Notes: generated by a model from the letters alone, not told the origin. DNA of 64,000 nt from Sycobia sp. Sy_11 (GCA_018907035.1 JACCIC010000039.1:198501-262500); one strand, 5' to 3'. Positions 1 to 14,729 are shown, counted from the stretch's first letter. Numbers and translations: made by a program.

Positions 1-2809
1 CTTCGAAATCAAAGTAAACCATAGTTTAAACTTCAATCAAGCGCCGGCGGCCCGGTACAGAGTCGCCCACGTGTATGGCTGGACCATTTTGCAAAACCAA
101 AAAGCAAAAAAAGAAGAAAAAAAAGTACTCGACGACCAGGACCGTCCGTCATCGTTCCCGCTCTGTTCGATCCTCGGCCCCACCCCGTCCCGTGGACTAT
201 CGGTGCGTTGTGTACATTGGGCGCCTGGAATCAAATTAAATTCCGATGGCGCGGGCGCAGCTCATAAATACCGCATACGGCTTGGAAAACAAGCGCGGCC
301 AAATTGCAGAATAAGTTTATTGGCATATCTTGGACAATTATACGTATGTCCCTATACGATTTTCAGATGTACAACCACTGTTCGTGAGATTTCTCAGCTG
401 CGTAATTGTCGGGGAAGAAGGTGCAGCTCGGAGGGATTAAAAAAATATACACATCTATTGTACGTCTCTGCTGTTCACGAATGGAATAAAGAAACAAAAG
501 TTTTGAAACGGTCGCGAAAATCTGTATGGCAGGATGGCGTGTTGATATTGATGGAATAATGGAATTGAAAAAGAAAAAAAATGATTCGTGATGTAGTCGG
601 TGTACGACGGTACTCGCGTACTTTTAGATGAGCATATTTGACGCCAGATGGACGAATTACTATCTGGTTAGTATGAAGGTTTAAAGGTTTAAAGTGGATT
701 TCAATTAAAAAACGTTTTTATATAAGCCAACCTTTTTTGAACATTCTTCCTGAATTATTTATGGGATATAATCATTTCGTGAAATATATAAGGACAGCCA
801 AATGAAATTGTTGTTGTTGTCACTTAAAGAGAGCCTTTCGTCCGGGCCGATAGATTATCCGTTGGCAGCTACACTTTCCTGTACAGCGGGATTGCGTCCA
901 CGTGTTTACGATCATATTTTGCACAAACGGCTCAACGAGTAGTTTGCAAAAATCTCTACGTACTGTGGCATGTAGGATTTTTTTGTTGTTGAAATTTGGA
1001 TAATCGACATGACCAACTGACCTTTCAAAATCTTATGATTCCCATGGATAAATACACAGAACGAATAAATATTCAGTTACCGTATTGCAATTAACAGGGT
1101 CACAGGACGAAACGTTTAACATACCCAACGAATGCTTTTGAATGAGACTGCTTTTCACCCGTAAAGTGGGATAGAGCCCGTAACCAAGTGCTCGCGTGTT
1201 TTTCGTAGTAAATAGCCATGTAAGGTTTCATCGGCAAAGATCGGATTAGCGTGAAAACCGCTTGCCGCTGTAAAATTGGGCGACGAAAACGCGCGCTTAT
1301 ACTTTCATTTGGATTGCCTGAGGCGCTGTTGTACACTACCGAATGTGTATAGCCAACGGAAATATTAAAGGAAATGCCAAAAGTCACTATGATGTACCGA
1401 TCCGAGACAATTATGAAAGAACTTCAATACTGGGTGGGTAAATTAAAAGCTAAGCAGGGCGGGATATAGGTATTTTGTGAAAATTCAAAGCATGTACCGG
1501 GTGACTTTTTGGTGAGAAAAACTTGACGTTATCTAAAACGTATGTAGCTCTGAATCTAATGTACGAAGAGCCGACAGGAACTTTTGGTCCTGCCGACGCG
1601 ATCTATGCTACACTGCACCATCGTTAAAGATACATGGACTTGTAAAATACGAACAATTGGCGAACGCAGGTACGGCTGACGGCTGGCCTTCTAATTTCTG
1701 TGCTTCGCCGTTACTCACGTTGCCGCGGGAATTTATTACTCTCTCCAGTCTATTTAACGGCCGGCTAATTATATGGAACATCTTCAACGACTGATAATTC
1801 GTAAAATCAGTTTCTTTTATTATCAGCGAATTAAGCAGCAGCGGCAATTGTTGTATACTCCGCAATATTATAGATTGATATCACCGATGAAGTAGTCCTA
1901 GTTTCAATGCGCTTCAATAGCTCATCGTTTTGTCCGAAGAGGAGGTTTTCTAGTATATCAATGATAATTAGTTTATGAACTTTAAGAACTGCACATAATG
2001 AAATCTGTGATAATAAACTTTATTTCACTTCATCGTCGTTTCAACCGTATACGAACTTAAAGTTTTATGTTTCTTTTCAAGATACTGATAGACAACAATA
2101 ATTTAACAAATTAATTTCAAATAAACAGTTTATAAATATCAAAGTTAATATTACATACCAATGAATGAACAAAGTTAGTTGAATGAATATTACACCTGCT
2201 CAATATATACATATTGTAAAGTCAAAACAAAATTACGGTATACATCACTTTAGATGAGCGCAATTTGAAACTGTTGCAAACTTAGTGATCATTATAACAT
2301 AATAAAATCTAACTTTACAATAATATTTTTCACGTATATTTTAAAGGAAACTAATGGATAATAAACTAAGAAGTTATTGTGTTATAGCGACCGCAGAGAT
2401 TTAAACGGATCTAAATTGTATTCGTTAAGGGTGATTTAACTTTTATTATCTATAGCATATTGAAATATTAAATTATCTCGTACTATTCAATTATTAAATT
2501 ATAGCAAATTGAAAAGTAAATTATCTATGAGCTTATCGAAAGGGAGTATAAACCCATAAGTTTGTTTATGGCTGGGACGTCGATAAAACGAATTAAGGAA
2601 TATTATCGCATATTCCGTCTTGTGTAGTGCAATTATTTAAATTGATAAAATAATATTTGTTTAAATACGAGATATTACATGAAACTCGCTATTTTCATCA
2701 ATGATCGTCAATACATGTCCACGAACTCACGGTAATGCGTTTAGCGTGAAAGCCACGATCGTTGTATGTGCATATACAAACATATATAGTTAGGGAAAGA
2801 CGTTCACCG

Positions 2810-4000
2810 CGATAATTCTCCGGTTTCCCGACCACATCCTCCTCCTCCTCCTTCTCCTCTCCCGGGCGTCCTTAACCATCCCCCCCTCCTGAGGCGCGTG
2901 TCCCGATTATCAGAACGATACGCCCGGGCCACTGAGCAGTCAGCAACAGGCCTAACAGGCGAGCATGCAATTCTCAGGGGCTGGGGGTAGGGGGACGAGG
3001 TCGGCGACCGAGCGCGGCGAAAAAGCGATTATACGAAGCGACACAATGGTCACGGCCTCGCTGCCAGCCTCGATGAATTGACGCGTTCGCTTTTAAACCC
3101 CCCCCCCCCTTCCTCCTCCGCTCTCACAGCGTGGCTGTTCGATAATAGAAGTCGCGACCGATCGAAAAGCAAAACGACCGGAAGCGCGCTCGACAAGGCG
3201 AAGAAGCAAGCGTAATGCGCCAAGTTGTGGCCTCGTTGATTCCGGCGATGCGTCGCGGGAGCCGTCGCCGGTTATCCCCGCAACGTCAGCCCCTGCCGCG
3301 GCTCTCTCGTACGCGTTGGCTCCGGCTATTTCTCGCGGAGAGCGAAAGAATCCCGAGCTCGGCGAGCGGAATTTTTTAATTCGGTATGAAATTTCACGCT
3401 CCCATCGCGGTCGGGAGCGACGCGGCGGTCGCTCCCCCCTCCCCCACTCATCCCATTCTCACGCCAGTCAGCGGGAAAAGCCGGGGCGAGGGAATTTGCT
3501 TGTCGATCGCTCGTTTCCACGATTAAAGATTCAGTCGCTTTCCCGGTCGACTGTCTCTTCCCCGCTTCCTTCGCTCCCTGCCCCCCACCCCACCCCAAGC
3601 TCCCGGAAGCAATTAGGAAAGAGCGCGAATCTCTCTTTCTTCTCTGCCTGCTTTCTGCTCCGGGCGACGGGAGCGAGCGAACGATAAAGCCGGCGAAAGA
3701 CGACCGGGGGGTAAGGGTGAATTAACGTTTAGCGAAGAGTTAAGTCGCTCGATTGAGGGATACGAGGACGTTCCTCCGCCTAGCCACCCAACACCTACCC
3801 CCAAGGATCGGGGTAGCGATTAACGTCAGAAAGTCGTGCGCCGCGAGCGCGAGTTAACGCTCTCTGCGCGCGCGGTGGCACGAGCTGCCGAGTGATAGAA
3901 TCGGTACGAGCGCAAGAATCGTTAGGAATAATTGGGCCATCTGGGATGGGTCGGTGGCCGGGGAGTCGTGCTGCGCGCTTACGCGGGCTTTGCGCCGAAA
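2810..4000. other. GC-rich island in upstream sequence
   Basis: Starts with CTCCTCCTCCTTCTCC and contains C and G runs, including CCCCCCACCCCACCCC near 3580-3597, a minus-strand quadruplex candidate. It has many CpGs. A promoter-like island is possible, but no initiator, start codon or signal-peptide exon was recognised. Confidence 0.4.
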
Positions 4001-4908
4001 TTCGGAAGAGCGGGTGAAAAAAAAAAGACGAGGGCGGCAGAGGATGGAGGGCGAGAAGTCAGGGCTTCGTCCAGTTAAGGGTGAGACAGGGGTCGATTTC
4101 GAGGGGAAAAGAAGGAAAATCTTAATTGGGCACGCAGGGTTCTGTTAACGCGGGCTTAAAAGGCTATTGGGAACTTCCTGAGATCAAAGTAATATTTATC
4201 ATCGCCCCCGAATCTAAAATGTACGTTTAATCCTGCTTGGATATGAAAAAGCATGAAAAGATAGAGAAAAGCGTTTATTTTTCATGTTGTTTATTAGTTT
4301 GTTTTGGATTTTATATTAGATTATTACAGTTTACTGTTATTAAATTTAGAACGAAAAAATAAAGAACAAATATATTCCGAGGCTCAATGAAAGCCCGCTG
4401 CAAAAGATCGATATTTCCTAATCAAAGTTCCTGGGAGCTTTTGAATTTTTTTCCTCCCTTCCTCTCGATAAACAACGCCGCATTTCTAAGATTTTTTTCT
4501 CGGCCTTGCCGCGTACCCGAGCGATTTTTTCGCTTTCTGATTAAAAGCACAACGGAAAATTGCTAGTGGGCGCTTTATAGCTTATTCCAAAGCTAGTTGT
4601 TCGTATTTATCTTAATGATACATCGGAACTCTTTTACGAGTCATTTTTTCTTTTTACATTTCCTTTACAGAGTAGAATAGAATGCAGATCTTATAGCTCA
4701 GACAGAAGTGCTTTTTACAAAGTTTTCTTGTTTTATTTTCTTCAGAATTCGGGCTGCACGTCATTATGAATAGATTTTTAACCGCATTGATTTTGCGCGG
4801 GCTTTCGTGCAAGTTTCGGACGTTCACGAAGGTTTTCGCCTCGACCAACGTGGCTTCGACGCGCCGAAACGTATACTGGAAACTTTCTCTTTAGCCCCTC
4901 CGCCTCTT

Positions 4909-4931
4909 CAAAAAAAAAAAAAAAAAAAAAA
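4909..4931. repeat. Poly(A) run
   Basis: About 21 consecutive A. No retrosequence or target duplication was recognised around it. Confidence 0.85.
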
Positions 4932-5894
4932 TAACGAATTTATTCCCTGGGACACTTGATCCAGAAAGCCGAGCCGACTAACATTGGGCGGGGAGGAGGG
5001 GCGCCGGGAGAAAACCCGCGCACTCCGCTCGAAATCAATATCTATATTAAAGTTACGAGCCTTGCTCATTAAAATACTCCCTGTCTCTCCCTTCTCCATC
5101 CCCCCTACCTCTAGTCGTAGCGAAATTTCCCCTCACGACTCGGCGGGTCGAAAATTCTGAAAATTACGGTATGCGGGCACGCGCGCGTCGGCTAAGCCAC
5201 ACCCACACACGCGCGCACAATAACAAGAAGCCGCCCGCTTGCCCCTGCACCCGGTTCCGACCTTCCACCCGCAAACACCTAAATTATCGAAATTTGTAAA
5301 GAGCCAAGATGTAAGGGGGACGGCGCGGCGTTTGCGGAGGCGGCGACCGCGGTAGGTCATCGGAATTTGTGGCCCCCGGGAAAAGCGAACGTTAGCGCGA
5401 TGCAGTAAAACGCTTGCTAACCCCCCTCCCCCTTGCCCTACCACCGCCGCTCTTGCCCTGTCTTTAAAATTATTGTCTGATATATAGGAAAAGTTGTCCT
5501 CCCCCCCTCCCTCTCCCGCCGAGCGCTCGCCCGCTCGCTCGCGCGCAAAACACTTCCGTGGCAATGCGCAGCGCAACTTGCTCCACGGGCCATTTTTAGG
5601 ACGCGCCCCTCGAGCGAGCGCCGCACTGGACGTATAAATATTTTTCGGAAATAGAGGCGACCGGAGAGACGGAGGAAGGTCGGGGAGATGCACGGTCGCA
5701 TCGGAAAATGCGGCTGGCTGATAAAAAAGCAAGGGACGAAAAAACGACAAAACAAAAAAAAAAAAACAACAAGCGTCTAGCTCGCAAGAAGGCGAGCGAG
5801 ATCGTAAAGAAAAGAGGATTATGAGAGCGAGCTGTTTATGCCCCTGTAGACGGGGGACAGAGAATCGCGACGTCCGCCAAGTTATAAGAATCGT

Positions 5895-5897
<3 letters not shown>

Positions 5898-5943
<46 letters not shown>
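5898..5943. repeat. (TA)n microsatellite
   Basis: About 23 uninterrupted TA units, 340 bp upstream of the first visible dpr exon. Confidence 0.95.
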
Positions 5944-5949
<6 letters not shown>

Positions 5950-6137
5950 AAATGTGTGCGTGTGTGTGTATATGCACGAGCGTAGTCAGAGGGGACGGAA
6001 AGGGTGGCAGGGCAGAGAAACAAAAAGAGCTAAGGGACACAGGCTCGAGGGCATAAAGTTAAGGTATACGCAAGACGGCTTATCCGCTCGCGCGTGCACG
6101 CGCGCCGCTTTACGACCGGGTTCTCTTTATACTTAAA

Positions 6138-6140
<3 letters not shown>

Positions 6141-6185
<45 letters not shown>

Positions 6186-6192
6186 TATATAC
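6141..6192. repeat. (TA)n microsatellite
   Basis: About 26 units with one C interruption near the end; 94 bp upstream of a dpr splice acceptor. Confidence 0.95.
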
Positions 6193-6285
6193 ACAGATTA
6201 CATACACATACGTATATACATGAAGTACATAAGCGACGATACTAACTTATTTTCCCTCTTCTCCACCCTCTTTTGCCCCGTGCAG

Positions 6286-6496
6286 GTGTCGTGGGTGAGG
6301 CACCGGGACATTCACCTACTGACCGTGGGCACCAACACCTACACGTCCGACCAGAGGTTCGTCGCCTCGCACTTCCCGAGGACCGAGGACTGGACCCTGC
6401 AGGTCAAGTATCCCCAGCGGCGGGATTCCGGGACCTACGAGTGCCAGGTCTCGACGACGCCGCCCATCGGCCATTCAATGCATCTCTCGGTGGTCG
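6286..6496 (+). CDS. dpr: Dpr-family Ig protein, exon carrying C-terminal half of Ig1
   Basis: This internal exon encodes residues 1-70 of the visible protein. It starts VSWVRHRDIHLLTVG, where Trp3 is the core tryptophan of an Ig fold, and continues with TYTSDQRF, TEDWTLQ and RDSGTYEC, whose Cys53 is the second disulfide cysteine of Ig1. It ends in STTPPIGHS and LSVV. These blocks are diagnostic of the insect Dpr family of neuronal surface proteins, in which Ig1 binds DIP partners. The acceptor is a pyrimidine-rich stretch ending TGCAG (6281-6285) and the donor is GTGAGT at 6497. Length is 211 bp; it enters in phase 0 and leaves in phase 1. Third codon positions are strongly G/C, unlike the flanking introns. 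The partner cysteine of Ig1 lies in an upstream exon outside the window. The family is certain; the numbered paralogue is not (dpr11/16/17-like wording is only an impression from STTPPIGHS and EPVTEI). Confidence 0.96.
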
Positions 6497-8052
6497 GTGA
6501 GTATCCGCGCGCCTAGATGTACACGTACACGTATAATACGTAATACAGTCGAGCAAGCTTTTCGGCACTCGGCTCTAATTTCGGTCGACCGACGGAGAAG
6601 ATCGTTGGGGGGGGGGGCAGAGCCCCTGAGCAAACGCGCTTCAGATTCTCGGCCTTGTTTGCCCTAACTCCCCCCCAACCCCCCCTTCTCGCCGGTCTCC
6701 GGCAACGCGCAGTCGCTCCCGGGGATTTCGGTACAATCCCACCCCACCACATCCCCCTTCCCCCTACGGATGAGAGCTTTTTTTTCGTACTCCTTTTCTC
6801 AAGCCTGGCTTAAAGGGGTCGGTCGCCTGCTTGGTTCTGCGTTCCTCGAGATCTCGAGAGCGCGCTGCGCGCGCGGGCGCTCGGCAGCGCCGCCCTCCGA
6901 CCCGTATCCACACGTATAGCTAAATATTTCCTTTGTCAGCTGCTGACGCTGCGTGACCGTGCGCGGCCTCCGGATTTACCTTTTGTCCACGGGGATCGTT
7001 GTACACCGGCTGAGTAGGACGCTCTGCTGCGTTTGTGTATCGGGGCCGGTGAGGGAGGGGGGAGGTTTGTCTTGATAATGGGTCGTGAATATAGAATAAG
7101 AGTTCGATTTTCTAAACTCCCGGCTCTATTCTCATCGACGAATGAGATACGGTTGAAAAATTAATTAACACGCTATTTTTTAACGGCGTGCTTTTTGACG
7201 AATGACGTAATTGGGTCAGTAGTCGAGAACCTCGCATAAATGAATTTCGAAATGGTGCGGTTGAAACGTGTTTTTTTTTTTTTGAGAAAAAAACTTTTAA
7301 GCTCAAGGAAAATTTAGACGGATATCGTTTTTGACATCCGTGTGCAGGTTCAGAGCAGTTTCTATTAGCTACTTAAAATTGTTAATAATCTTCAATACCT
7401 TTCCAATCCAAAGAATTCAGAATTAATATCTTGGGGAGTTTTGTGGGAGTTTTCTCAGGCATATTCTTCAGCTCATACAGGGATATAGTGCCACTAAAAA
7501 ATTCTTGTTTCTCATTAAAATGTAAGAAAAATAAATACAACATAATATTAATTTAATTACATGCATTTATAAAATTTTATAAAAAATTAATGAATACGAA
7601 AATTACATTGCCATCATTATTAGATTTTCTTTACAAGCTCAATAATATAATTATAATTGAATAATTATCTTACATATTTTATAGTATTTACATGCATTAG
7701 TTATTTTTCAAAATGTATGTGCCGAATCGTGTGGATTTTTAATTCTTATCGAATTTTGGATTTTAACAATTGCAAGTAACATATAGAATGCAATTTATAC
7801 TATTTTTGTCAGTTTTTTGTACTTTTCAAATTATATGCAATTGTTGTAGTCACGCAAAGATATGTCGAAAGTAAACGATAATTTTCAGAAAATTTAAATT
7901 TTTTATTTAAGTACATAGTCGTTAAAATAATTATGGAAATTTTTGGATCATAGGCGCATTGGAAAGAATCATTGCGCAGATGTTCTGTTTCAGTATATTC
8001 GGAAAGATTCTCTGAGTTACAGCCAAATCCAGGATCCAAACACATGGCTATA

Positions 8053-8054
<2 letters not shown>

Positions 8055-8119
<65 letters not shown>

Positions 8120-8130
8120 TTCTCTCTCTC
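8055..8130. repeat. (CT)n microsatellite
   Basis: About 38 units with two TTT interruptions near the right end; the longest CT/GA tract in the window. Confidence 0.95.
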
Positions 8131-10829
8131 ACTTACTTTATTCGTATTATCATGTTTTCTACTTATATTGTAAGAGAAATGATGTTCGTATACATTATTA
8201 AAAACATTAATATGTAAATACGAAAGTTTTATCTCAAGCTAGTTTGTTATTCTCAAATGAATTAGCTTAATTTTCTTAAACTATATTATACAGTTCATAA
8301 TTATGTGTAAAGTATTTCCAATATTATCTAACACTTTAAACAAATATCAGAACATTGTGCATATTTAATATAAAACGTAAAAATAATATAAATAAAAGAA
8401 ATTTAAAATGTTGATGCTAAACTAAGACTTCTGCTCAACATTTAAGAATACACCTAAATTATTGTTAGCAGAAAACGCTTTAATTGAATTACAATGTTAT
8501 TCTATTAATGTACCGTATTAAATAACCGGGCTTTATACTGTTCCTTGCTTTTGTAATGAAAGTTGATATCAGCAATCTGGCGATCTTTTAGATATTTAAC
8601 ACGCTTTAAATTCATATGTTAAACAGTTATAAATTAAATAAGAACAGATGAAATGAGACACCGATAAACGAGAATGTAATCGAGAAAAGTAAAAGTAGTT
8701 ATACTATTTCACGTATATCTCTGCTGCTATTCGAAGCTTTGAAATGCAGTTTCTAATTATTCAGAAAAAAATAAACAGTTCATAACATTTTTCTTTATCT
8801 GCCAGATACAAGAGGATCTAAACTGATACACCCGCAAACTTCGTGTTTTTGTAATTGAAAATGTTTTAAAATGTACAATTCATCTTAGCTCAATACGACG
8901 AAAATTTAATAATCAACAAATAGAAGCACTAACCACGAAAGAGCGAATTTTAATGGATACCTTATAAAAAATACCGATTATCGATTTCAAGAATTAGGTT
9001 ACTATCGATAACTGGTTTAAGTGCCTTATTTATAAAAAAAAAATACCGAGAGAATGGTAAGGAAGTCCGAAATTGTTGGAATTACTTTTGACTGAATATC
9101 CGCGTGCTGCGCGAAACTTTGAATCGTAATTGGAAATGAAATTCCCTTTTTTCTCTCCCCCCTCCCTCTCGCTCTTTCTCTCACTTTTTACGAAGTGGGT
9201 AATAAATTATCTGGGAAGTTTCGGCAAAATGATAAAGCACAAGCCAACAAACTAAAAGTTCGCCTTTCGTCGATTGAATTCGCGGTGGTTTTGTATTTTT
9301 AAATCGTGGAAACTTTATCATTTCAGTGATTATTAGCATGGATTGAAAGAAAAATGGTCGGAACGCTCGTTATTGAAAACTTTAAACGCAAATGGGATTT
9401 ATTTCAAGGAGACGCGCAACGATTTATTTTGGCTTTCAGTTAAAATATTTTAATTATCGGTAATGAAAAATAAATACACTTTATCGAGCGGGGGGCGCTC
9501 TTGTTTTTTAATATCATTCAATATTTTTGAGTGCCGCTATAAAACTTTCCGGGATACGCGCAATTTCAATTTATATTAATACATTATTAAATATGAATTC
9601 TTAATAAAATCAAGCTCCATTTAGTTGTAAATCTCTCTGTATATAGAATATAAAATATCGAAATATTTCATAATGCGTCCGCTAAGTAATTGATTTTGTT
9701 GGGGGAAGGGGGGGGGTGAGGTTACACATTTTTTGGCGACCCACTATGTTCGATATGCACTAAAATTTGAAGGGCAACCTTCCTCATACATAATTTTTCA
9801 AAAGGTTACATATGCATAAGGAGCATTTAAAACAATGAATAGAAGAAATAGGATAGAGACACAGCGAGAGTGAAAGAGAGAGGGGGGAGGAGAAAGCAGT
9901 TATGCGTTCCCTATGAGAAGTTGCATCACTTTCGTGCACATCGTAAAGTTATTTACGCAATCTTTTCCGTCGCGCTCTATGCTGAAAAGGGCCAGGGAGT
10001 CTCGTAAAAAAAAAATTTTATGAATTTCCAACTTGTTCGTTTTAAACTTGCACGAGGAAAAAAGTTATTGGAAAACTTCTCCCTTCTCTCCCTTGGGACT
10101 TAGTATTATTTGTCAAAAACTTTAGTTGATTGTAACATTAACTTGGAGTTCGTAAGAAGAAAGAAAGAGAAGACAAAAAAAGTGAGAAAGAAAGAAAATT
10201 GCGTAATGAATAGGGAAGCAATTAGTTGGAAATGCGAAAGTTTTCTCCCCAACGTTCTATAGGCGTGATTCATAAAAATTAAAAAACATCGATTCCTGAC
10301 GTCTGGCAGGCGGTGGAGGGGGTGTGGCGCGGAAGAAAAAAAAACGAGACGCGGGAAGTGAAAATTGCGCCAAGTGCAACTATTAAAATTCCCGACTCTC
10401 CGCCTCTCCCTAACTTTATTGAGTATTCGGAAACTATGCTACAGAAGGAGGGTCGGTGGGGGGGGGGGATGGCAGGAAGAATTTCGTCGTTAGATAGTGA
10501 AGCTATTAAAACCGGAGAAAGGTAGGAATGCGAAATTTCCTCCCGATCTCGTTATTTTTTCTCTCTTCGTCCGGTCGCCGCCACCCCTCTTAGAATGCAA
10601 TCGAAAGTTTCGAGGGTGTTTCTCAAAATTTTTCCCTTACCTCCCTGCTGTCACCCCCTCCCACATTCGCCCTTCAAAATTCAAGCAGTTATGTATTTAT
10701 CCGGCGCTGACGCGAGGGTGCGCGGAGGAATTTCACCGGGGAATTCCGTCGGCTGAGAATATGTAAATGTGGACGGGCATTCCGGATGAATTCTCACTCC
10801 CTTCCCCTCCCGTCTTCTGTATCTCTTAT

Positions 10830-10831
<2 letters not shown>

Positions 10832-10880
<49 letters not shown>
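10832..10880. repeat. (TA)n microsatellite
   Basis: About 24 pure units followed by short TATA-rich degenerate sequence. Confidence 0.95.
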
Positions 10881-10886
<6 letters not shown>

Positions 10887-12980
10887 GATATTTGTATATA
10901 TCTCTGTATATTCCGGCGTGAAATTTTCTCACCCATTTTTCTGAATTTCCCTTTATTCCCGTTCCGCGTTTCGTCCTTCGCGGAAAAATGTGTTTGCGCG
11001 CTGCCAAGGACGTGGAGAGAGAGAGAGAGAGCGGGACAGACGGGGGGGGGAGTTGGAAGGGATGGGAGGGGGGGACAAAAAATACCGTCCTATTTCGCGG
11101 GGCGGTTCTAAAATTTACACTAACAGTGCATAAAAATATGCGCGACCGCGCGCTAACGTGGCAACTATACAACAACGTTAACTTCCAACATTTTGCCAAG
11201 AGTTAACGCGCTCGGCGGCGGGAGGGGGGTGGGTGCGAAGTCGAGGCGACTTGCATAAATCGTCGCCTCGTTATGCGGGAAGATTTTTATACGTCGAGAA
11301 GTAAAGCGCGCGCAAATGCGGGCGGCGGCGGAGCCTCGAATCTACGTGTTGTATCAGCCTCGTGTAAAAACGGTAATGACGCCCTGCTGGCTCGAAATTG
11401 GGGATGAAGGAAAAATCCGAGGTGAAGAATATGGGCTTATCATACGTGTGGGATGGAGGTAAAAGATTGAAGAATAATATCAATTCAGTACCTGGTCGAG
11501 CGGTTCAATGTCTTTTTCAAGCGATGTTAAAAATAGCGACTGGATAGATTGAATTATCTTTCGTTGGTAAAAAATTTTACTAACGAGATTATTAATACGG
11601 TCATGCATATAAAACGAATAAAATTCGTCCCAATTCTTTCATTTCAGCATATACTTTTCACAGTGGTAACTGGTGTCTCGGTTTGTAATGACACTCGCAC
11701 AAGTAGATTAAGTATCTTGTAAGTTTAAGGGTCGGAATTCAGCTCAGTTTCTGTATCGACTAAATATAGAAGTTCGTACGTGTAGGTATTACCCATTAAT
11801 TGTCAGCGAACGATAGTTCGGAGAAAATTTAATCTATGTCAAGGAAAATGTTATTTCCCATGCCAGTAGTAAAAGGACGCTGTGGAAGCGGTGCGCAATT
11901 ACTTGGAAATTTTGTGATTTCGCCGTGCGGTTCCTTTTTTAAATGTTGGGATCGTGTTAGCTCGTTATCCGAGGGCGCATAGTGTATTCGGCAAGCAATT
12001 ATTATTCAAAGAATAGTTTCTATTACGAGACTTTACTTTGCTAGCCGATGCACAATAGTAAATTTGTACACAATCAACTAATTTGCAAATCAATATATAA
12101 ATAGAATTCACTGAATTTACAAGAAACTTTACTAGAACGTTTTTTTTATTTACCATGAATATACATTCTTATGCAATCTAGCAAATTTCATGAAAAAATG
12201 AAATGATTTGCCAATATACATCTTAATTTGCAATTTAACTAAAAATATGATTTTTATGAATCTAATCTCATTTAATTAATAAATTAATTATATACAGTAT
12301 TAGCTTGAAGTATTTTTTTTATCAAAACATTACGAATATAGATGAAAGCAAAAAAATAACACCATTTTCGTCTTTAATACGTTATTTTTTACAATTTTAA
12401 GGCCATTTATCGTTAGCCGTTTTAGATGTTTTCGTTTTCTAATATTCGCTCGTACACGAATCTACTCTTAGGGAAAAGGAGGTAAAATTTCACATTAAAA
12501 ACGTCTCTAATGATTGGGCTGAAACGTAAGCATCCATCTCGTCGCTGATGTGTACTTTGGTGTCGCATAACAGAAGGAAAAAATTCTTCTATAAAATATC
12601 CATATCAGCGTACTTAATATTGCACCGACACAATATTTAGGATTATTTATCATATTAGGAGAATTCGATTGATATCCAGCATATTTTTTTTCGAAGTATT
12701 ATAATTACAGTCCTCGGAAGCCTATCAAATGCAATGGGGTTATATTGATTATTTTTGCGAAGGAGAGAAACGAATCAAAGGAAAATCTCTTATAATCCAA
12801 ACATTGTACCAAATGCAGTTTAAAATTGTTAATTGATAAATCAAGAGGTGAAAGATCGAATGCGCGCACTAAAAGGAAAAATGCAGAATATATTAATAAT
12901 TAGGGATGAATGATCGTGTCTTGAAAATTCGATAATACCAGTTATGTTGGTGAATAATTATTCCCTACACTATAGTATGA

Positions 12981-13010
12981 TATTATATTATATTATATTA
13001 TATTATATTA
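12981..13010. repeat. (TATTA)6 pentanucleotide repeat
   Basis: Six perfect TATTA copies. Confidence 0.95.
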
Positions 13011-14694
13011 GAATTGCTTTCTACTAATTCCCCCCTACCCTCGATAAGCTTTTTATTCTACATATACCTCTCGAAGAATAATTACTATGAAATACAGATC
13101 AGCGCGAGTAAATAATATAAATTCCAACCGCACGATCTCAGAGACTCAAATAAAAATTTCTAAAAATCTCAAATAAAATTTCCGATAAATGGCGGGAATT
13201 TTTCATGCCAGATATGCATACTAACAAGGATAGTTTGCAGTCGATGGAGAATCAGTTGCCACCACCTTGTAAAAAATCCATTAAACGTAACAAAAACAAA
13301 AATGAACAGCTCGCCTTTATTTTGTGCCAATGAACCGATCTTCTTTTTATTTTTACGTGGCGATTGCTTATATGAAATTTTCGTCGTTATTTACAAAATT
13401 TTTTCAAGCTCGTATTTATTTTTCTTAAACAAATATAGCAATGGCTCTTGCCTTAATAAACTAAACTGTACATTCTACTTTTCACTAATAATATTATATT
13501 ATGGTTGATGAAAAATTGCGTTAATTGTTCGTCTAAAAATTAAAGTTCTTATTAATACGCATACAGGATTCGTCTATGTAAATTAAACTTTATTATTAGC
13601 AACAAAATGAAGAATAGAATAATTTTTCTGCTCAAATAAATGTCAAAAGTCTCACAGCTACTGTATTTGCTAAATATGCGAGCTATTACTTTTTTTCTGT
13701 CACTTCTCCTTCCATCAATAATTTATAATTTCTTTTCATATACACTATTTCGACTTGATATGACTAAAGATTGACTGAAGATTTAAGGAGCCTCGAACAC
13801 CACCACATTAAGCTAAAAACCAGTAGTAAAATAATCTATGACATACCTTAGCAATATTTAGATAAATATAAATATAAGCAAGGCACAAGAATTGTCAGAA
13901 GAAAAAAGCGAGGTGTATATTTTTTTGTTAAATTTAATGCATTACATCATGATGTAAGCAATCAGTTGACCGGTGATCATAGACTCCCATTGGCAGTAAA
14001 AATAAGTTATCTAAACTAAACAGCTTCCATGTGCGATAATTAAGTAAAAATTGACAAATTTCCGTCACAAACTTGTACGGATACGGAACATCCTTTATAG
14101 GATGGAACCACTTAAATACCCCAATTTGCCAAATATTAATAATATCAATTCTATTGTCAAACGTCAATAAAGTAACCTATAAATCCCGCCAATTCATTTT
14201 TCTATTATATTTTCTTCCAGCTGCGTCCACTTCAATCAGTTACACAATAGACGCTCGAGGATCTATTGTGGCTGATAAATAATAATGTCTCTGACGTATT
14301 CTTACGAAAATTGCACCCTTTTTTTTTTACGCCAGCCCGACCATGTGCATCGATTTTTCGAACCCCGCGGCGAAGAGAGCCTGAAAAATCTACGACGCGT
14401 GGCTCAGCTCGCGGAGCATCGTTACCGCGCGTGACAATGGAAGATTTTGGATTAATCGCCAGACGCGCGCGGACCGCGATAATAATGGCTTTTGCCGGGT
14501 CGCGCGGTCACTCTCCACGGGAAGCATTGATAAACCAGCGCGGAGGCGTATAAAACGCGGACGCGTGCGCTCACGGCTCTCGGGGCTCGAAATTATGCCA
14601 CCCAGCAGTCGGGTCCAAACTTTGCGGGTAAAACAGGAAGGGGGGACGGGCGGCGGGTTAATTTGCATCGAGAGTGCGAGAAAGAGAGGAGAGA

Positions 14695-14729
14695 AAGAGA
14701 GAGAGAGAGAGAGAGAGTGAGAGAGAGAG
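14695..14729. repeat. (GA)n microsatellite
   Basis: Slightly interrupted GA tract; a shorter GA tract follows at 14861-14883. Confidence 0.9.

Larger units (their letters stand above)
1..6285. other. Upstream intron or 5' sequence of the dpr gene, no exon seen
   Basis: The first recognised exon enters with an acceptor, so this stretch must be at least partly intron. I looked for the exon that should precede it (first half of Ig1 with its first cysteine, ending in a phase 0 donor) and found nothing. Content is AT-rich DNA at 1-2800, a GC-rich island at about 2810-4000 with long C and G runs, a 20-odd base poly(A) run near 4910-4931, a second GC-rich stretch at about 5150-6120, and two (TA)n tracts close to the exon. 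Open frames here are repeat-driven or lack family features. Confidence 0.75.

Noticed and set aside
71..559. 162-codon open frame on the + strand
   Set aside because: No domain, signal peptide or splice context. The first third is Lys-rich from an A-rich run, and codon use is unlike the dpr exons.
5133..6023. 296-codon open frame on the - strand
   Set aside because: It runs through a (TA)n tract giving Tyr-Ile repeats and through GC-rich low-complexity sequence; frames on both strands are open for the same reason.
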